Source: Macrocystis pyrifera
Taxonomy: Eukaryota > Sar > Phaeophyceae > Laminariales > Laminariaceae
DNA: 64,000 nucleotides
Assembly (NCBI GenBank): GCA_031763025.1
Contig: JASSKH010000020.1
Coordinates: 310,001 to 374,000, forward strand
Reading direction: 5' to 3'
Position 1 is the stretch's first letter; each line of letters starts with the position of its first letter. Positions 50,030 to 61,392 of this stretch are shown in pieces. The notes under the pieces were generated by a model, which searched no databases, was not told the origin of the DNA, and saw only the letters and a list, made by a program, of their open reading frames with translations. Made by a program: the position numbers and the translations under genes.

Positions 50030-50920
50030 CAATACTACTGCCGTACGAGTACTCAGTCTAATACCCCAGCTACTTGCGTACCAGCGGGTTAGAGAATTCT
50101 CAGGGTTCGATACTGCTGTTCACAATGCCGAGTACTACTTTTCCGTCTTTTTTTTATTTATTTTTTTTTATTTTAGTGCGGTGGATACTGCCTGTACTTG
50201 AATGGAGTAGGTCGGGGTTCGATACTGCGGATACTGGTTCGTTGTCAGGTCAGGTCCGATACTGCTGCTCATACCTCCTACTGCCAGTCTCGCAGTATTT
50301 CGGCCGTATTTCGACGTTTTGGAGATGTGGATGCGCCTGTACGAGTACAGCAGTACGAGTACGTATGAGTACTGTATTCCAAGTATTTCTTGTGTTGGGT
50401 ATTGAGGGCAATTTCCCCATTTCCAGTATATAATCGCAGTATTAATAGTGTGGGTTGATGGAGTTCTGCTGTCTGTATATGCGGATACTGACAGTACTGG
50501 CCAACTGACACGTTAGCACTCTCATGCTGCGAGTACTCACAGTACTACAACAGTAAATACTTTCAACATTCCCACTTGGAGCACGAGATATACTCGAGGA
50601 GAATTGCGCATCACCTGGCATCAAATACAGCAGTATCGATATTTGTCCGATCAAAGGTTGCGGGTACGGATGCATCACGAATCTCGACCACAGCAGCAGC
50701 AGAGTGATCGCGAGCAGCATCGCGTATCGTGGACAATGGTACCAGTACCACAGGTATTTACCATGCACACCTCGCACCACTATTCGTGTGCGGGATGCGG
50801 GAGGGTGTAACATATCCTGTGTCTCAGTGCAGCAGTCCAGCCAGCACTAATACCACCTATTAATAATAGTGCACAGGTACTCGTACTGCTGCAGAAATTA
50901 CTGGCCTTGTGGTTGTGGAA
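50030..50920. repeat. TACTG/CAGTA-rich simple-sequence region
   Basis: Words such as GAGTACTG, CGATACTGCTG, CAGTACTG and ACGAGTAC recur on both strands. No coding frame is supported. It probably belongs to the low-complexity interior of the retroelement. Confidence 0.5.
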
Positions 50921-51232
50921 CAATAACAATAAGTACAGGAGCAATAGTGTATGTTGAGATCAAAGGCTGGCATGCGACTACACAAACGACGAGAGAAATC
51001 GGTCGTCGGCCCACGGAGTGCAGCAGAGCGCTGGCTCACCCCCTTTGCAGGCACCATGGCGGAGGCTTCTCGGCCACAGCTGCGCAACCTGCCGACTCAC
51101 AACACGCACCAAATGCCTTGTAGATGATGGTACTGGTGTAAAAACAAAGTGCGTATTTTGAATGTTGTCGCAGTCTCTATACACAGACCAGCTTGCTCCC
51201 AATGCGCGATGCTTCCGCAACTCTCAAGCAAC

Positions 51233-51438
51233 TCAAACTAGTCTCACACCTTGGACCTGTAGCTCTGCCTCCGCATCACTGCGCTGATACGTGTAGGTTG
51301 CGGCTACGTACCAGACAAGGTGTGTTTTACCAAGGGCTACGATTCATGCTACCATGAATCACCGCAGTCATCTGATTGGCTTGAACTTCTTACGTACGTA
51401 CAAAACTCACATTCTCTCATTCTTCCGAGAATGTTCTG
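51233..51438. repeat. Duplicated block X, copy 2
   Basis: Repeats 45505-45710. Here it is followed by a segment with CAACCAGCAGCAGAG, which in the first region (44762-44800) precedes block Z. Confidence 0.85.
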
Positions 51439-51850
51439 CGATACACGCGGAAATCAGTGCAACCAGCAGCAGAGCAGCATAACACACCAACAATGTAAAC
51501 ACGAATCGACAAGTAATTATAATCCAGGTGGGAAATGCATAAAACTAAATTGACCCCAATTTCAATTTAATTATTTCGTACTGGAAATAGAGAGAATTAT
51601 TTATTCTCCGTCTTCGGGCACACGAAATGGATAGGTGCACCTAAAAATTACAAATAAAAAGGGAAAATATTTTTGTCCTGAATAAAAGAAGTATAAATTG
51701 TAGAGAGCATACTAACAGACCGTGTAAGTAGGACAGGCGCAGACCTCGTGGAAGTTCGTTTCTGTCTCCCGCGACGGGTAAAGACACGGCACCACTTCCA
51801 CGAGGCACAGACCTATCTCTCCTATACAATAATAAACAGGTATAGGTAGG

Positions 51851-52285
51851 ACAGGCACAGACCCTGTGGAGGCTCGGTTCAAGACCATAGCCATGTCCCC
51901 ACAAGGCACAGACCCATCTCAACAACAGGTGCAAGGAGGACAGGCACAGACCTTGTGGAGGCTCGGTTCAAGACCATAACTATGTCCCCACAAGGCACAG
52001 ACCCATCTCCAATAAAAACAAAACGCATGCCAGATAGGTAGGATAGGCGCAGACGTAAAATATTTTAAAGGTACAGGTACGACAGGCACAGACCCTGTGG
52101 AGGCTCGGTTCAAGACCATAGCCATGTCCCCACAAGGCACAGACCCATCTCAACAACAGGTGCAAGGCGGACAGGCACAGACCTTGTGGAGGCTCGGTTC
52201 AAGACCAAAATTATGTCCCCACAAGGCACAGACCCATCTCCAATAAACACAAAACGCATGCCAGATAGGTAGGATAGGCGCAGAC
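51851..52285. repeat. 204-bp direct duplication
   Basis: Bases 51851-52054 and 52082-52285 match closely (offset 231), each built of smaller GGCACAGACCxxGTGGAGGC and CATGTCCCCACAAGGCACAG units. The surrounding 51.7-52.35 kb has further single units, so the core word GGCACAGACC occurs many times. Confidence 0.8.
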
Positions 52286-53705
52286 CCCGTGTAAGCTTAG
52301 TTGACGAAACCATTCGCTTTCCACGAGGCACTGGCCTATCTCTCCTTACTGACACCATGGCAGATGAGGGCATAAAGGTATAGCGCGAAAACAAGAGGAA
52401 ATACATAATAAAACAAACAGGACCAACAGCGACAAATAACACGTACCAGGTACCAGGTACCGGGTATAATACTATTTATTGAAGAAGACGTAACTTCCGC
52501 GGAGCGCATCATCTCGATGCAATTTCTTGGCGTCCTTGAAACAGTGAGCTTCTTGTTTCCATCAGGTTCTTATTGGTGGGTCTATACTGCTGTATACTTG
52601 AGTAATAATTAACAAGTGCCTTACCGAGGTCCCAGGTATTCTCATGTCCTGCGACCACGAACTGCATTGTTTTTTATTATGGCGATGAATTAAATGTGAG
52701 AACAACGACAACAACTTTGACGAAGTAGGTCGCTCCTACTTGTCACTTTTACCACTGGAAAGCAAGATATCTGTAGGATCTTGATATCGTAGTCATTTTT
52801 CTGTCGTATTGATACGTCACAACTCGACCCAAAAGATACGTCCTACGAGCTGGATCTTTGATACTATGTTCACGTCGAACGCAACCAACCAACATTTCGA
52901 GACCTGACCTCGATCTACAGCACTAGTATTAATAGTAGCTCGCACAACATAAATATATGCATACCTGGTACAGAGTAACTACTCTGTAAAAATAATCGTA
53001 CATTTAGACCAAGAGGTATCTCCCCGTGAATCCTGCTGCAGGCACTTGTGGGTAGTGCCCACAGCAGAGAAAGTGGAGCAAGTGCCGCGTTCGCAGCAAT
53101 GCAGAGCCACGCGTCGCGATAGCGACGAGTGGCGTACGGCGACAGCAGCAGACGCGCAGACAGACAGATGGCAAGTGGATACCCGGCCCGGGAGTCACTA
53201 AAGCGAGCACACTCGGGGCCGCACAAACCACAGGTCACATCACGTTCGGGCTTTTGCTTTTCATTCATTTTTATCGCTGCCGGTGGAAAGAAAAGGGTGG
53301 GGCCCTAACGAGTGTGCTGCAAGCTTTGGACTCCCACCTGTGCCATCCCAACAAAGCCTCAAAGTGCAAAGGGGCAAACAGAACTGGATAGGGTAGCCGT
53401 TAGAACCAAGAGATAAGACACACGCCAGGGCATTATATGCTCCTGAGTGTGTCCGTTGCCTCCCCCGAAAAACAAAGCGAAAACATTCGAGGCAAAACGA
53501 AAAAATAAAAAACAAAACAGCAGGACTGCTATTTTAATACTGCTGTAGTACAGCAGCACAGCAGCAAGTATCGCATGCTATACGTATTGCTGCTGTACGT
53601 ATCCTCGTGTGCATAAAACCCACAGAGATCTCAGGGTCCCGCACAAATAAAAAAAACAAAACAGAGTGGGATGCGTAGAACGATCCCCAGTGCGTGCAAG
53701 CGCGT

Positions 53706-53723
53706 GTCTCGGATTGGACACCA
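53706..53723 (-). other. Putative tRNA primer-binding site
   Basis: On the minus strand TGGTGTCCAATCCGAGAC follows the 5' LTR with no spacer. Its complement ends CACCA as a mature tRNA would. The tRNA species was not identified. Confidence 0.65.
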
Positions 53724-54177
53724 TGATATGGATCGGGAGCGTATAGGTCATGAGGTCTTGGGTCAGGATGAGGCAAGCAGCACGGGCATGAGCCTATTCG
53801 AGGGATCAGCCGTTGACAGTCCGCTTCAGATACAGGATAGAACAGGATTACAACACATGCCTAAAATATACAAATAATAAGACCAACCTCAAGTCTGGCC
53901 ACGATCCAACCGAGTCGAGACGTGGGCTCGCACGTGTCCCAGAGGGGTATAGCGTGCTTCTGACGCTAGGGAGAAGGTCTCCCAGGTATGTAGATGGTAA
54001 ACTGATTGCTTTGAGCCTCCGGTCGAGAGCGATGACCGAGGCAACACGTAGGACCGCCGAAGAGGAGCGAGAAAGAGAGGCAATCCACAAATGGGGGAGG
54101 GGCCGTAAATGACGCGTCCCCTGCTGATACAAAAACGCAAGTCGTCGTAACTCCTGAAACGGTCTAAAACCATAACA
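53724..54177 (-). repeat. 5' LTR (454 bp)
   Basis: Identical to 41448-41901 (offset 12276). On the minus strand it begins TGTTATGG and ends CATATCA, directly abutting the primer-binding site at 53723-53706. Confidence 0.85.
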
Positions 54178-54210
54178 TCGTCTCCGTCTTGTTTCATGAA
54201 ACCGTAAGAC
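54178..54210 (-). CDS. Fibronectin-III-like gene: upstream exon, proximal half (interrupted)
   Basis: After a minus-strand acceptor GCAGTAG|G the frame reads SYGFMKQDGD and then runs directly into the retrotransposon LTR. It is the other half of 41353-41443. No exon further upstream was recognised in 54.2-64 kb. Confidence 0.4.
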
Positions 54211-55545
54211 CTACTGCGTCAAAGATGGTTGGTTGTCGTCATTTTTGCGATTCCCTCGGCGCACTTCCACGCAGTCTACTCAACGACATGTGTGTTGTGA
54301 TATGAGTAGAGCACTCATTCGTGAGGTGGTCCAGTAGTAGTGTATTCGCAGCGATGTGCACTCTTGTTGCAAGGTTCGAATTGCAGGCCGCTTCGGTAAT
54401 GGCCTCACTTCAAATTTACAAGCAGAACAGGCTCTTGGCATTTCAGCCAAGCCGGAAACAGCTAGCAAGGCGAGAAAAATGGGGGGGGGTTCGTTCATGT
54501 TATTTTCCTTCGCCCACGTACTGTAGATACAGACGTCCACCTAGCGTAGGTTGGTTTGCCCAGGCAAGCACGTTACACGTTCAGCGAAAATTGAACACTG
54601 CTGGGTCGTACAGCAGTTTGCTGGACTCGAGAATAAGTATCAAAGTAAGCTTGAACGAATCCGCGGGTTCCAGCCACGGACTTCATGGTTACCTGTTACA
54701 GCAGTAGTAGAAATACGGACGGTTGCTCGCTTTTTTTCTAGGAACAGCTTTTTGCGATTTTTCAAAGTACAGCGAATTTATTCCAAGGTTGTCTCGTCAA
54801 TATTTCGGAGGGGGAACGGAAAAGATAACATGAACAGGAAGAAAGATAAAAAGGCATGAGTCTTGTTTTTCACTGGTACGTATGCGATAGGCGCGGGTGA
54901 GCGGGCCTGTAATGAAGACTGACATAAACCTGATACGCTCAAAGATGGGATAGGCCCTAAGATCACCCCTAGGACGCATTCTTAACACGTGTGAGCCTTG
55001 AACTTGTTAACACTTATTGTCGTTCACATATTGAGTGTTGAATGAAGGGGTCCGTGGTCACGGAAAGGAGCTGGAGCGCTGAAAATTTCCCAAAAACCTT
55101 AAAGGGTACGATAACGACTGAAACAGTATTAATAGTGCGGACACTTTTTGAGAGGGGATGTGAACGGGTGGAAAAAACAGTTTTATATGAAAACACACGT
55201 ATGGTGCAGCATGTGACGTGTGAAGCATGTAACGTGTGACGTTATTGCGGAGTCCTTCGGGAACAAACATGCAGACCATCAGGAGGAGATAAGTTTGGAG
55301 ATTTTGATCGCTTCTTTCAGGCCGAAATTCACGTACATCAGTTTAGCTTGTACATGGTACCAAGTACGTGTGGACGTTGTGACTCACCTATGTGCAGGAG
55401 AGGCTTGTACAAAACTTGGTGCAAAATGCAGGTCATAGTGGTCAATGCGAGTCTTTCGGTCGCCCGGTGGTTTCGGCGGGAAATGCCACCAAAACACCAA
55501 GTGGAGCCGCGTAGCTGCCTCCGCCTACCTCGAGTCCCCCAAAAC

Positions 55546-55580
55546 GTTCGGGTTCGGGTTCGGGTTCGGGTTCGGGTTCA
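55546..55580. repeat. (GGTTCG)n hexanucleotide repeat
   Basis: About five and a half perfect GGGTTC units. In the minus frame they read as alternating Pro-Glu. They are too few and too internal to be called telomeric. Confidence 0.85.
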
Positions 55581-55594
55581 GGTAGGGCCTGGGG

Positions 55595-55813
55595 GTGGAT
55601 TCGTCTGGACCGACGTACAACGTTCAGATTGACGTTGAACAATCTGCACCATGTTTGGTGCAGGCCGTATCTGCACATAGCGGGGGGCATACGGTGTGTC
55701 CCCTCATCATGCATGGCAGGCATTATTATCTCGTGCGGCTGCCGAGACAAGGAAGGGCGCTCGCCCCTCCTGTCAGACGACACAAGGCCGAACCAAGTCG
55801 TCCGAAGACCTGA
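55595..55813 (+). CDS. Exon-like open frame, unknown
   Basis: A 72-codon frame reads VQIDVEQSAPCLVQAVSAHS and ends in a stop. The overlapping minus frame (55442-55930) and the second plus frame (55629-55940) are also open, so coding strand and frame are uncertain. No family was recognised. Confidence 0.2.
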   Translation: MDSSGPTYNVQIDVEQSAPCLVQAVSAHSGGHTVCPLIMHGRHYYLVRLPRQGRALAPPVRRHKAEPSRPKT

Positions 55814-57112
55814 ACACCAGGAGAGAACCCGGCAAGAACCCTTTCGTGTAAGGAACCTGCAGCAGGAAATGCAAGGGCCTAGTGAGATGGTATCTATACG
55901 TCCATGTAGCCATGGCGTCCTTGACAGCACCGTTTTATAAGTTTTTCGTGATTTGTGATGCTTTTTGGTTTGCGGCCGCTTCTTGTATTTGCTGGGCTTG
56001 ATGCCTACTTCGATTTTAGATTGACGATCAAGTACGTTTTTTTTTTTTTTTTGGGGGGATCGCTGGGATTTGACTTGGATACGACAACTAAATCAAGCAG
56101 CCCCCGATCGTGTTCTTTGGGGCACGAAGCGCCAGGTACCGCTACCACTACGTATGTATGCGGCTAAAATTGCGCGCGTCGCTGATTCAGACGGCGTTAT
56201 AACTTTATCATCAAGCTATCTGGGGATTTGTCTCCGCTAGATTGCTCGATTTTGTTCGTTAATACCTGGAACCAGGCGTGTACGAACCGGAATATAGTGG
56301 CGGCTCACTGTTAAGAACGGCCAACTTGGCGTCCAACGTCGAACATTTTTTTTGTATGCTTTCGTCAGCTACGTAGCATATAATTTCACGGTTGCTCGTG
56401 ATGTTATCCGTCAAAATGGAACCTTGCTCCACGTTTCTTGCTTGCTATTTGCGCACCGCGAAAGCTGCATGTCACGGATGAGCACAAAATGCGGGGATCT
56501 TCTCGAACATTCTGACTGGGCCACGGGCTCACGGGTGTGTATGTTGCGTTTCTGGCAGCAGGGGATTTTACTCTGAGCCGGCCTTCATAAATTTTGTAAC
56601 ACGTCCTTCTTGACGAGGCCCTCTTGACGGCAAAACTATTTTGTATTAACAACAGTTAGATGATGTGAATTTTAGCGTTTCTCTTCAAGTGGCAAAGTCC
56701 CGGGTAGCCTCGATTTTTATGTTGGGTAAGTCGATCGTCTCTGTTTCTTGTTTGACCTTTTTTGTATGGTTTTGAGCATTTTGAGCTAGTTTTCTTGCAA
56801 CCAATTTCTTGTATGTTCAGACATTTTGAACCAGTGTCATTCTCATTAAGAGTATAATGCCTGGTACCGGGTATTGCTGAAATGCGGATCCCACTGATGT
56901 ACGCCCAGCTCCTGAATCTATAGCAGCAACAGAGAGTTGAACAGAAGCAGCTCCCTCACCCTCATTCAGGTCTCCGTTCAGTCACCGGCCCGTCTGCTTG
57001 GTTTCGGGTAGCGTAAAAACATCATGTTACATTTCAGGTAGAAACTGGTATGTACTCAAATTGAATAAAATACACACGCCACGAGCGATGTTTCTCGCCA
57101 TGTATATATGCG

Positions 57113-57190
57113 GCGTCTCCGGTGGCTTGGTAGGTGGTCCGCGTGCCTATCAAGATCAATTTCGTGGGTTCAAGTCTCACCGAGTGCATG
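57113..57190 (+). other. tRNA-like A-box/B-box pair (possible SINE or tRNA relic)
   Basis: TGGCTTGGTAGG resembles an A box and GGTTCAAGTCTC a B box about 45 bp later, with a plausible T-arm (GTGGG/CTCAC). The acceptor and anticodon stems do not pair convincingly, so it is not a functional tRNA on this evidence. A T-rich run follows at about 57203. Confidence 0.25.
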
Positions 57191-58293
57191 CTCGTAGGGG
57201 CTTTTTCTTGCATAAAAAAGATTGATTAGCGGAAAAAAGCGCGAGAGCGTGAGTTAGCTACATTCGATGAAAATCGACGAGCAGTGGGAATGCTGAACTG
57301 TATGCGCGATAAAAAATAAAAGGCACGTACCGGGGGGAATAAGGGAAGACACCTGTGACCACGGCTTGTCCAAAAGGTCCTCGAGGGTAAAACCTCTTAC
57401 GAATTAGGCTGGAAAGTGAAAGTGATAAGTAAAAAAACAAAACAAAAAAAAAAAAAAATATGAGAAATAAATGAAAAACTCTTTGACCATCCTCGCGGAA
57501 CTGCTTGATCGACATACGTATATTTTGGCAATACCAAACCTGACTCCACCTCTACGCGAGGTGGTGTACACTAACCATCCTCTGTGACCAGGGTGCTGTG
57601 CATCCAAATTTCAGCAGTACGGATCACAACTGAAACACATCGTGCACCTCTCTCTGAAGAAAACGTGAAATATGCATACTTATGTACGTATGCCCTAAAT
57701 ACGTCCGCACACTGTTTTCTCAGACATCGGAACCGAGGCGACCGAACCGAGGCGACCGGAGACCGCATACAAAGGAAAGACACAGCAGTGTAGGTAAATT
57801 TATATTTTGTCTCTCTAGCAGTAGTACTTTCATCCAGTTCAAGGAAACCGCTCGAGAGCTAGGCAGCGTACACAAATCCGTGTGTACTTCGCTTGAACCA
57901 CGTTAAAAACAGGTAGAACATGAGGTTTCCCAACGCCTGGGCTGCGGTAAGTTCTACTACTACTACTAGTAGCGTATTGTGTTACGTACGTGTCTTTAGG
58001 GTGTACGTGTCTTTGGTCCAATATGACCCACAGGTATACCTAAGTTCAGCTCACCCGCTCTCAGGTCCTGTGCGCGGACCGCTGTTGTTCGTTTGACAAC
58101 CTTCCACAAGGATCTATTGACGTCCCGTTGAAACCGCACTAAGACCCGATTGCTCTTAGCAAAGCCCGAGATTCCTGCTCCCCTTGACACCGGCATAAGA
58201 GAGTCGAACCGGGACAATGTACATGTAATATTTGATGTATGTAGGCAGTCACAATCTTGGCGCTCGTACGGGTAATCGTCAGGGATATAACTA

Positions 58294-58775
58294 TTAATAG
58301 CTGTTGCGCTGGCGCAACATTTTGGTCAAAATGACCGTTTTCCGCTACAGCCTCGGAGGGCCTGATAGCGCGCAGTTCAACAGGCGGTTTTGGGCGTGCA
58401 ACGTTTTGGGTGTTTTTTGCGGGCTTTGTTTTTTCGCCGTAGGCGAAAATCGAATTGAAACCCAGTTTTACAAAGTCGACTTTGGCGAAAAAACAAGTTG
58501 GACGCCCTTTTCTAATTAGGCGCAGGCGATGTTTTTAGGCCCTTTTTCTATATATAGTAGAAAAAAAAAGAAGTAGGTTCCGATCCCGATACACGCCTTT
58601 TCGAGGTTCGGGAGAGGCGATTAAAAACGCACGTTGTTGCTTGGTTTTCGGGAATATGCTCGCGAATATATCGCATTTTTTTTTTACTCCGGCGGGCCCC
58701 TGCGGGGGGCCTGCGTGCTTTTTACGCGCAGCGGGCGTGTTGCGCGTCGCCTGTTGCGCTGGGTGCAACAGACGC
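58294..58775. repeat. Cluster of perfect short hairpins
   Basis: GTTGCGCTGGCGCAAC (58300-58315), TTTTCGCCGTAGGCGAAAA (58430-58448), GGCGGGCCCCTGCGGGGGGCC (about 58692) and CGCCTGTTGC...GCAACAGACGCC (58747-58773) lie within 480 bp. They are short inverted repeats with 2-6 base loops. Open frames crossing them (58304-58519 and the start of 58641-59099) are therefore suspect. Confidence 0.75.
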
Positions 58776-59099
58776 CGGACCACTATTAATAATTATGTCC
58801 CTTGTACTCGTGGTACTCGGTCTATCAAATATCAAATACCAGACATAATGCATTCACCTACGTATGATTTGTTTCCTGCATATTTTCATAATACGTCTAT
58901 TATTCCAGGTGCGTATATCATGACTAAATTGGGCTTCGCTCGTGCCGATCGTCCTCTCCGTTGGGTCACGCAGCGATCTTCCGACGATTATTCTGTTTCA
59001 GTCGGCCCGATCTTTCTCTCGGACGAGGCACGCCTCGGAAAAAAAGCGGATGAAAACTGCTCCGAAACTTCACCGCCGTCATTTTCAGACTTCGAGTAG
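58641..59099 (+). CDS. 152-codon open frame, unknown
   Basis: The second half (from about 58840) is protein-like and rich in Ser, Asp and Glu, ending SPPSFSDFE at a TAG. The first half crosses hairpin sequence and poly-T and is unlikely to be coding. A start at the Met near 58847 would leave 84 residues. No homolog was recognised. Confidence 0.22.
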   Translation: MVFGNMLANISHFFFTPAGPCGGPACFLRAAGVLRVACCAGCNRRRTTINNYVPCTRGTRSIKYQIPDIMHSPTYDLFPAYFHNTSIIPGAYIMTKLGFARADRPLRWVTQRSSDDYSVSVGPIFLSDEARLGKKADENCSETSPPSFSDFE

Positions 59100-60389
59100 A
59101 GTTCACAATCAGTGTACCCGAATCTTTACGGATGTTTTTGACTCAAAATTGGGTAGCGTGGTCTGCACTTCGGAATCGTCGTCCGCAGTGTAGATATTTC
59201 CTGGGGTTACCTGTTCGAGACAACCAACAAGAATCCACACCAACGCCCAATTTAAACTATTGACTCGTAAAGTTATGAAAGGATAGAACTACAAAAACCA
59301 AAGGGTTACGTACGAGAACAATGTGACCTTCATGCACATTGTATTTGGACTTAAAACCGCGTTAAAAACAAGTTTTAATTGTTGTAAAGTTGACAACGAT
59401 CTTGAAAGATATATACATACCTGATATGCAGCATTATCGTACTGAGGACTGACTATGCCAGTAACATCTTCATAATTTTGTCTCCAATCACACACGGTCC
59501 TACAGCTTGTCATACTGGTCATCGAGTACCTGAGCCCTCCAAACCTCAAACATGACCGTCAACCTTACTTCCTTTTTGTTTCGTACAGCAGTGTCTCTTT
59601 TTTTTACAACACGCGTGTGCGATCGCAGGAGGCGTAGTAGTACTAATATTAATGCTATATTACCAGTATTAATTTTAATAGTAGCGGGCGGAACAGCAGC
59701 AGTAGGGACGCCTCTGTGCTTCGCCCCGCCGGCAGCAGTGCGCGTCGGGTTTTCGCATTCACCTGTCCCACGAGCATGAAGGTTCGTCTTTCCGCTACAT
59801 GTGTCTCGAGGATATCGGATACCCAGTACCCGTATGTCGTATAATTTTAACTTCAGCTGTTCGCAGTATATAGAGTGCTTTCAGGGGCCAAGGAAAGTTG
59901 AAGTATACACGTATATACCTGGTACGAGTTTTTTTACAGAGGTTCTCATTTGCGGATGTCACTTTGTTTCACGATCTGCCGATTATTATGGTTTAGTTGA
60001 TTGAAACAACCGTGCATTCGTCGCTGCAAGTCCAGTACAACAAATCGCAAGGTCTATGTTTGCTTTCCAGTGTATGAGGGTATACTTCCTCTGTCCCATA
60101 AGTCTGGGGAGTTATGTTTGTACGAGCCCTTAACGGTGTCGGATGTCTTAGGCGATAATATTTTTGAAATCTTGAGCGTTTTTTCGGGTTGAAACACATT
60201 TTTTTATTTTTTCTTGCGCACTACCCTGCATGTGCTAGCGGCTAACAAAAAAGTAATCAGGCCACAAATGGCCGTATTTTGACCACTTTCCACTGGGGGG
60301 GGGGTGGGGGCACTATAAAAAAAACAACGCTAATAACCCCCAAGAATTATCCCCAACCCTAAACCTAACCCCCTTCTACTCAACGATCC

Positions 60390-60765
60390 ATGTCGCATCT
60401 CCCCCCATACTAAAACCAGTATAATAGTGACCCGACACTAAAAACAATACACTTGAGGGTCCCACATTAAAACCAAGACACTTGGGGGGCAAACCAAACA
60501 ACAGTAGGCCGCCCCCTCTACTCAACGCTCCAACTCAACGATCCATGTCGCGTCCCCCCATACTAAAACCAGTACAAAAGCGTCCCCACACTAAAAACAG
60601 TGTAATAGCGTCCCCACACGAAAACCAGTATGATAGCGTCCCCACACTAAAATCAATACACTTGGGGGTTCCACACTAAAACCAATACACTTGGGGTACC
60701 GCACTAAAACCAAGACACTTGGTGGTCCCTCACTAAAACCAATACACTTGGGGGTCGCCAGGGGA
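60390..60765. repeat. Minisatellite of about 30 bp (ACTAAAACCAxTACACTTGGGG)
   Basis: About ten imperfect units of CACACTAAAACCAATACACTTG with variable G runs occur inside the mariner-like element, between its left end and the transposase remnant. Confidence 0.8.
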
Positions 60766-60775
60766 AAACAAACGA

Positions 60776-61108
60776 TTAGTTGTCCTCGCTATCACTGGGA
60801 CTCGGTGCCAGCCACGCCCCAACCTTTGATGGAGTAAGCAGCGACGGCCGCCCTTTCCTTTCCTTGCTAGAAAGGTCGACTCACTCGTTAGCGTCGATCT
60901 GGCTCTTAACCTTTTGCCACAACTTCGTCGGGTACCGGGGACCAACGCCGTACTTTTCGCAGATCGGGGCCATCGAGCCCTGGGGCACCCACACCTTGCC
61001 CGGCGGAATAGCTAGCGCAACCTCCACCGCGATGGCAATGCGGCGGCCCATGGATAGCTCGCCGCCCTTGCAACAAGGGGGGGGGGGGGTACTTGGGGGC
61101 AAGTCCAT
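60776..61108 (-). pseudogene. Transposase N-terminal (helix-turn-helix) remnant with in-frame stop
   Basis: The minus frame reads APICEKYGVGPRYPTKLWQK, a helix-turn-helix-like stretch, then a TGA at 60881-60883, then DLSSKERKGRPSLLTPSK and a final stop. The GRP box followed by LTP is typical of the linker between the two HTH units in Tc1/mariner-like transposases. No DDE catalytic part is present. It is inactive as read. Confidence 0.55.
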
Positions 61109-61392
61109 GGTATTGTGTTGTCTGTGGGCTACGTCCAGGGGTGGTAAACACGAATTCTCACAAAATATCTCAAAAAAATTACCAAAAAAAATCTGAAAAA
61201 TGAGCCAAAAAGGGCATATTTTGACTTCATTTTAGTATGGACAACCGGCTTTTTATTTTTTTATTTTGCATCAGCTTCGTTAAGACTTCATCTTTCCAAC
61301 GAACCTAACTATAAGATGGTGGGAAAAGTATAAGTGCACAAACAATTAGACGGCCATAACTCCCCAGACTTATGGGACAGAAGGAGTGTATA

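Larger units (their letters stand above)
41448..54177 (-). mobile_element. 12.7-kb LTR retrotransposon without recognisable gag/pol (LARD-like)
   Basis: Two identical 454-bp direct repeats bound the element. They start TG and end CA and are flanked by the 4-bp duplication TCGT (41444-41447 and 54178-54181). In minus orientation the 5' LTR (54177-53724) is followed at once by TGGTGTCCAATCCGAGAC, a TGG-starting primer-binding site, and the 3' LTR (41901-41448) is preceded by AGGGGGGA, a polypurine tract. That fixes the orientation. About 11.8 kb of interior has no protease, reverse transcriptase, RNase H or integrase motif that I can see. It holds minisatellites and short duplications. Identical LTRs point to recent insertion. 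It would need enzymes from another element. Confidence 0.82.
54211..58290. other. Mostly non-coding, no confirmed gene
   Basis: Scattered open frames lack splice or motif support. Noted items are a hexanucleotide run at 55546-55580, a protein-like plus frame at 55595-55813, a tRNA-like A/B-box pair at about 57124-57180, and an ATG followed by nine codons and a strong GTAAGT donor at 57921-57947. The rest shows nothing I can support. Confidence 0.4.
60083..61392. mobile_element. Decayed Tc1/mariner-like DNA transposon
   Basis: About 32-bp terminal inverted repeats: CTTCCTCTGTCCCATAAGTC at 60085 and its near-perfect complement ending at 61386. Both are flanked by TATA-type sequence compatible with a TA target site. 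The end CTxCxTCTGTCCCATAAG resembles Stowaway/mariner termini. Inside are an imperfect minisatellite, a G tract and a minus-strand transposase remnant. Confidence 0.72.

Noticed and set aside
55546-55580. Telomere-like repeat from the GGGTTC run
   Set aside because: There are only five to six units, in the interior of the sequence, with no array or subtelomeric context.
58020-58217. tRNA on the minus strand near GGTTCGACTC
   Set aside because: A T-loop-like word is present but no acceptor, D or anticodon arms can be folded around it.
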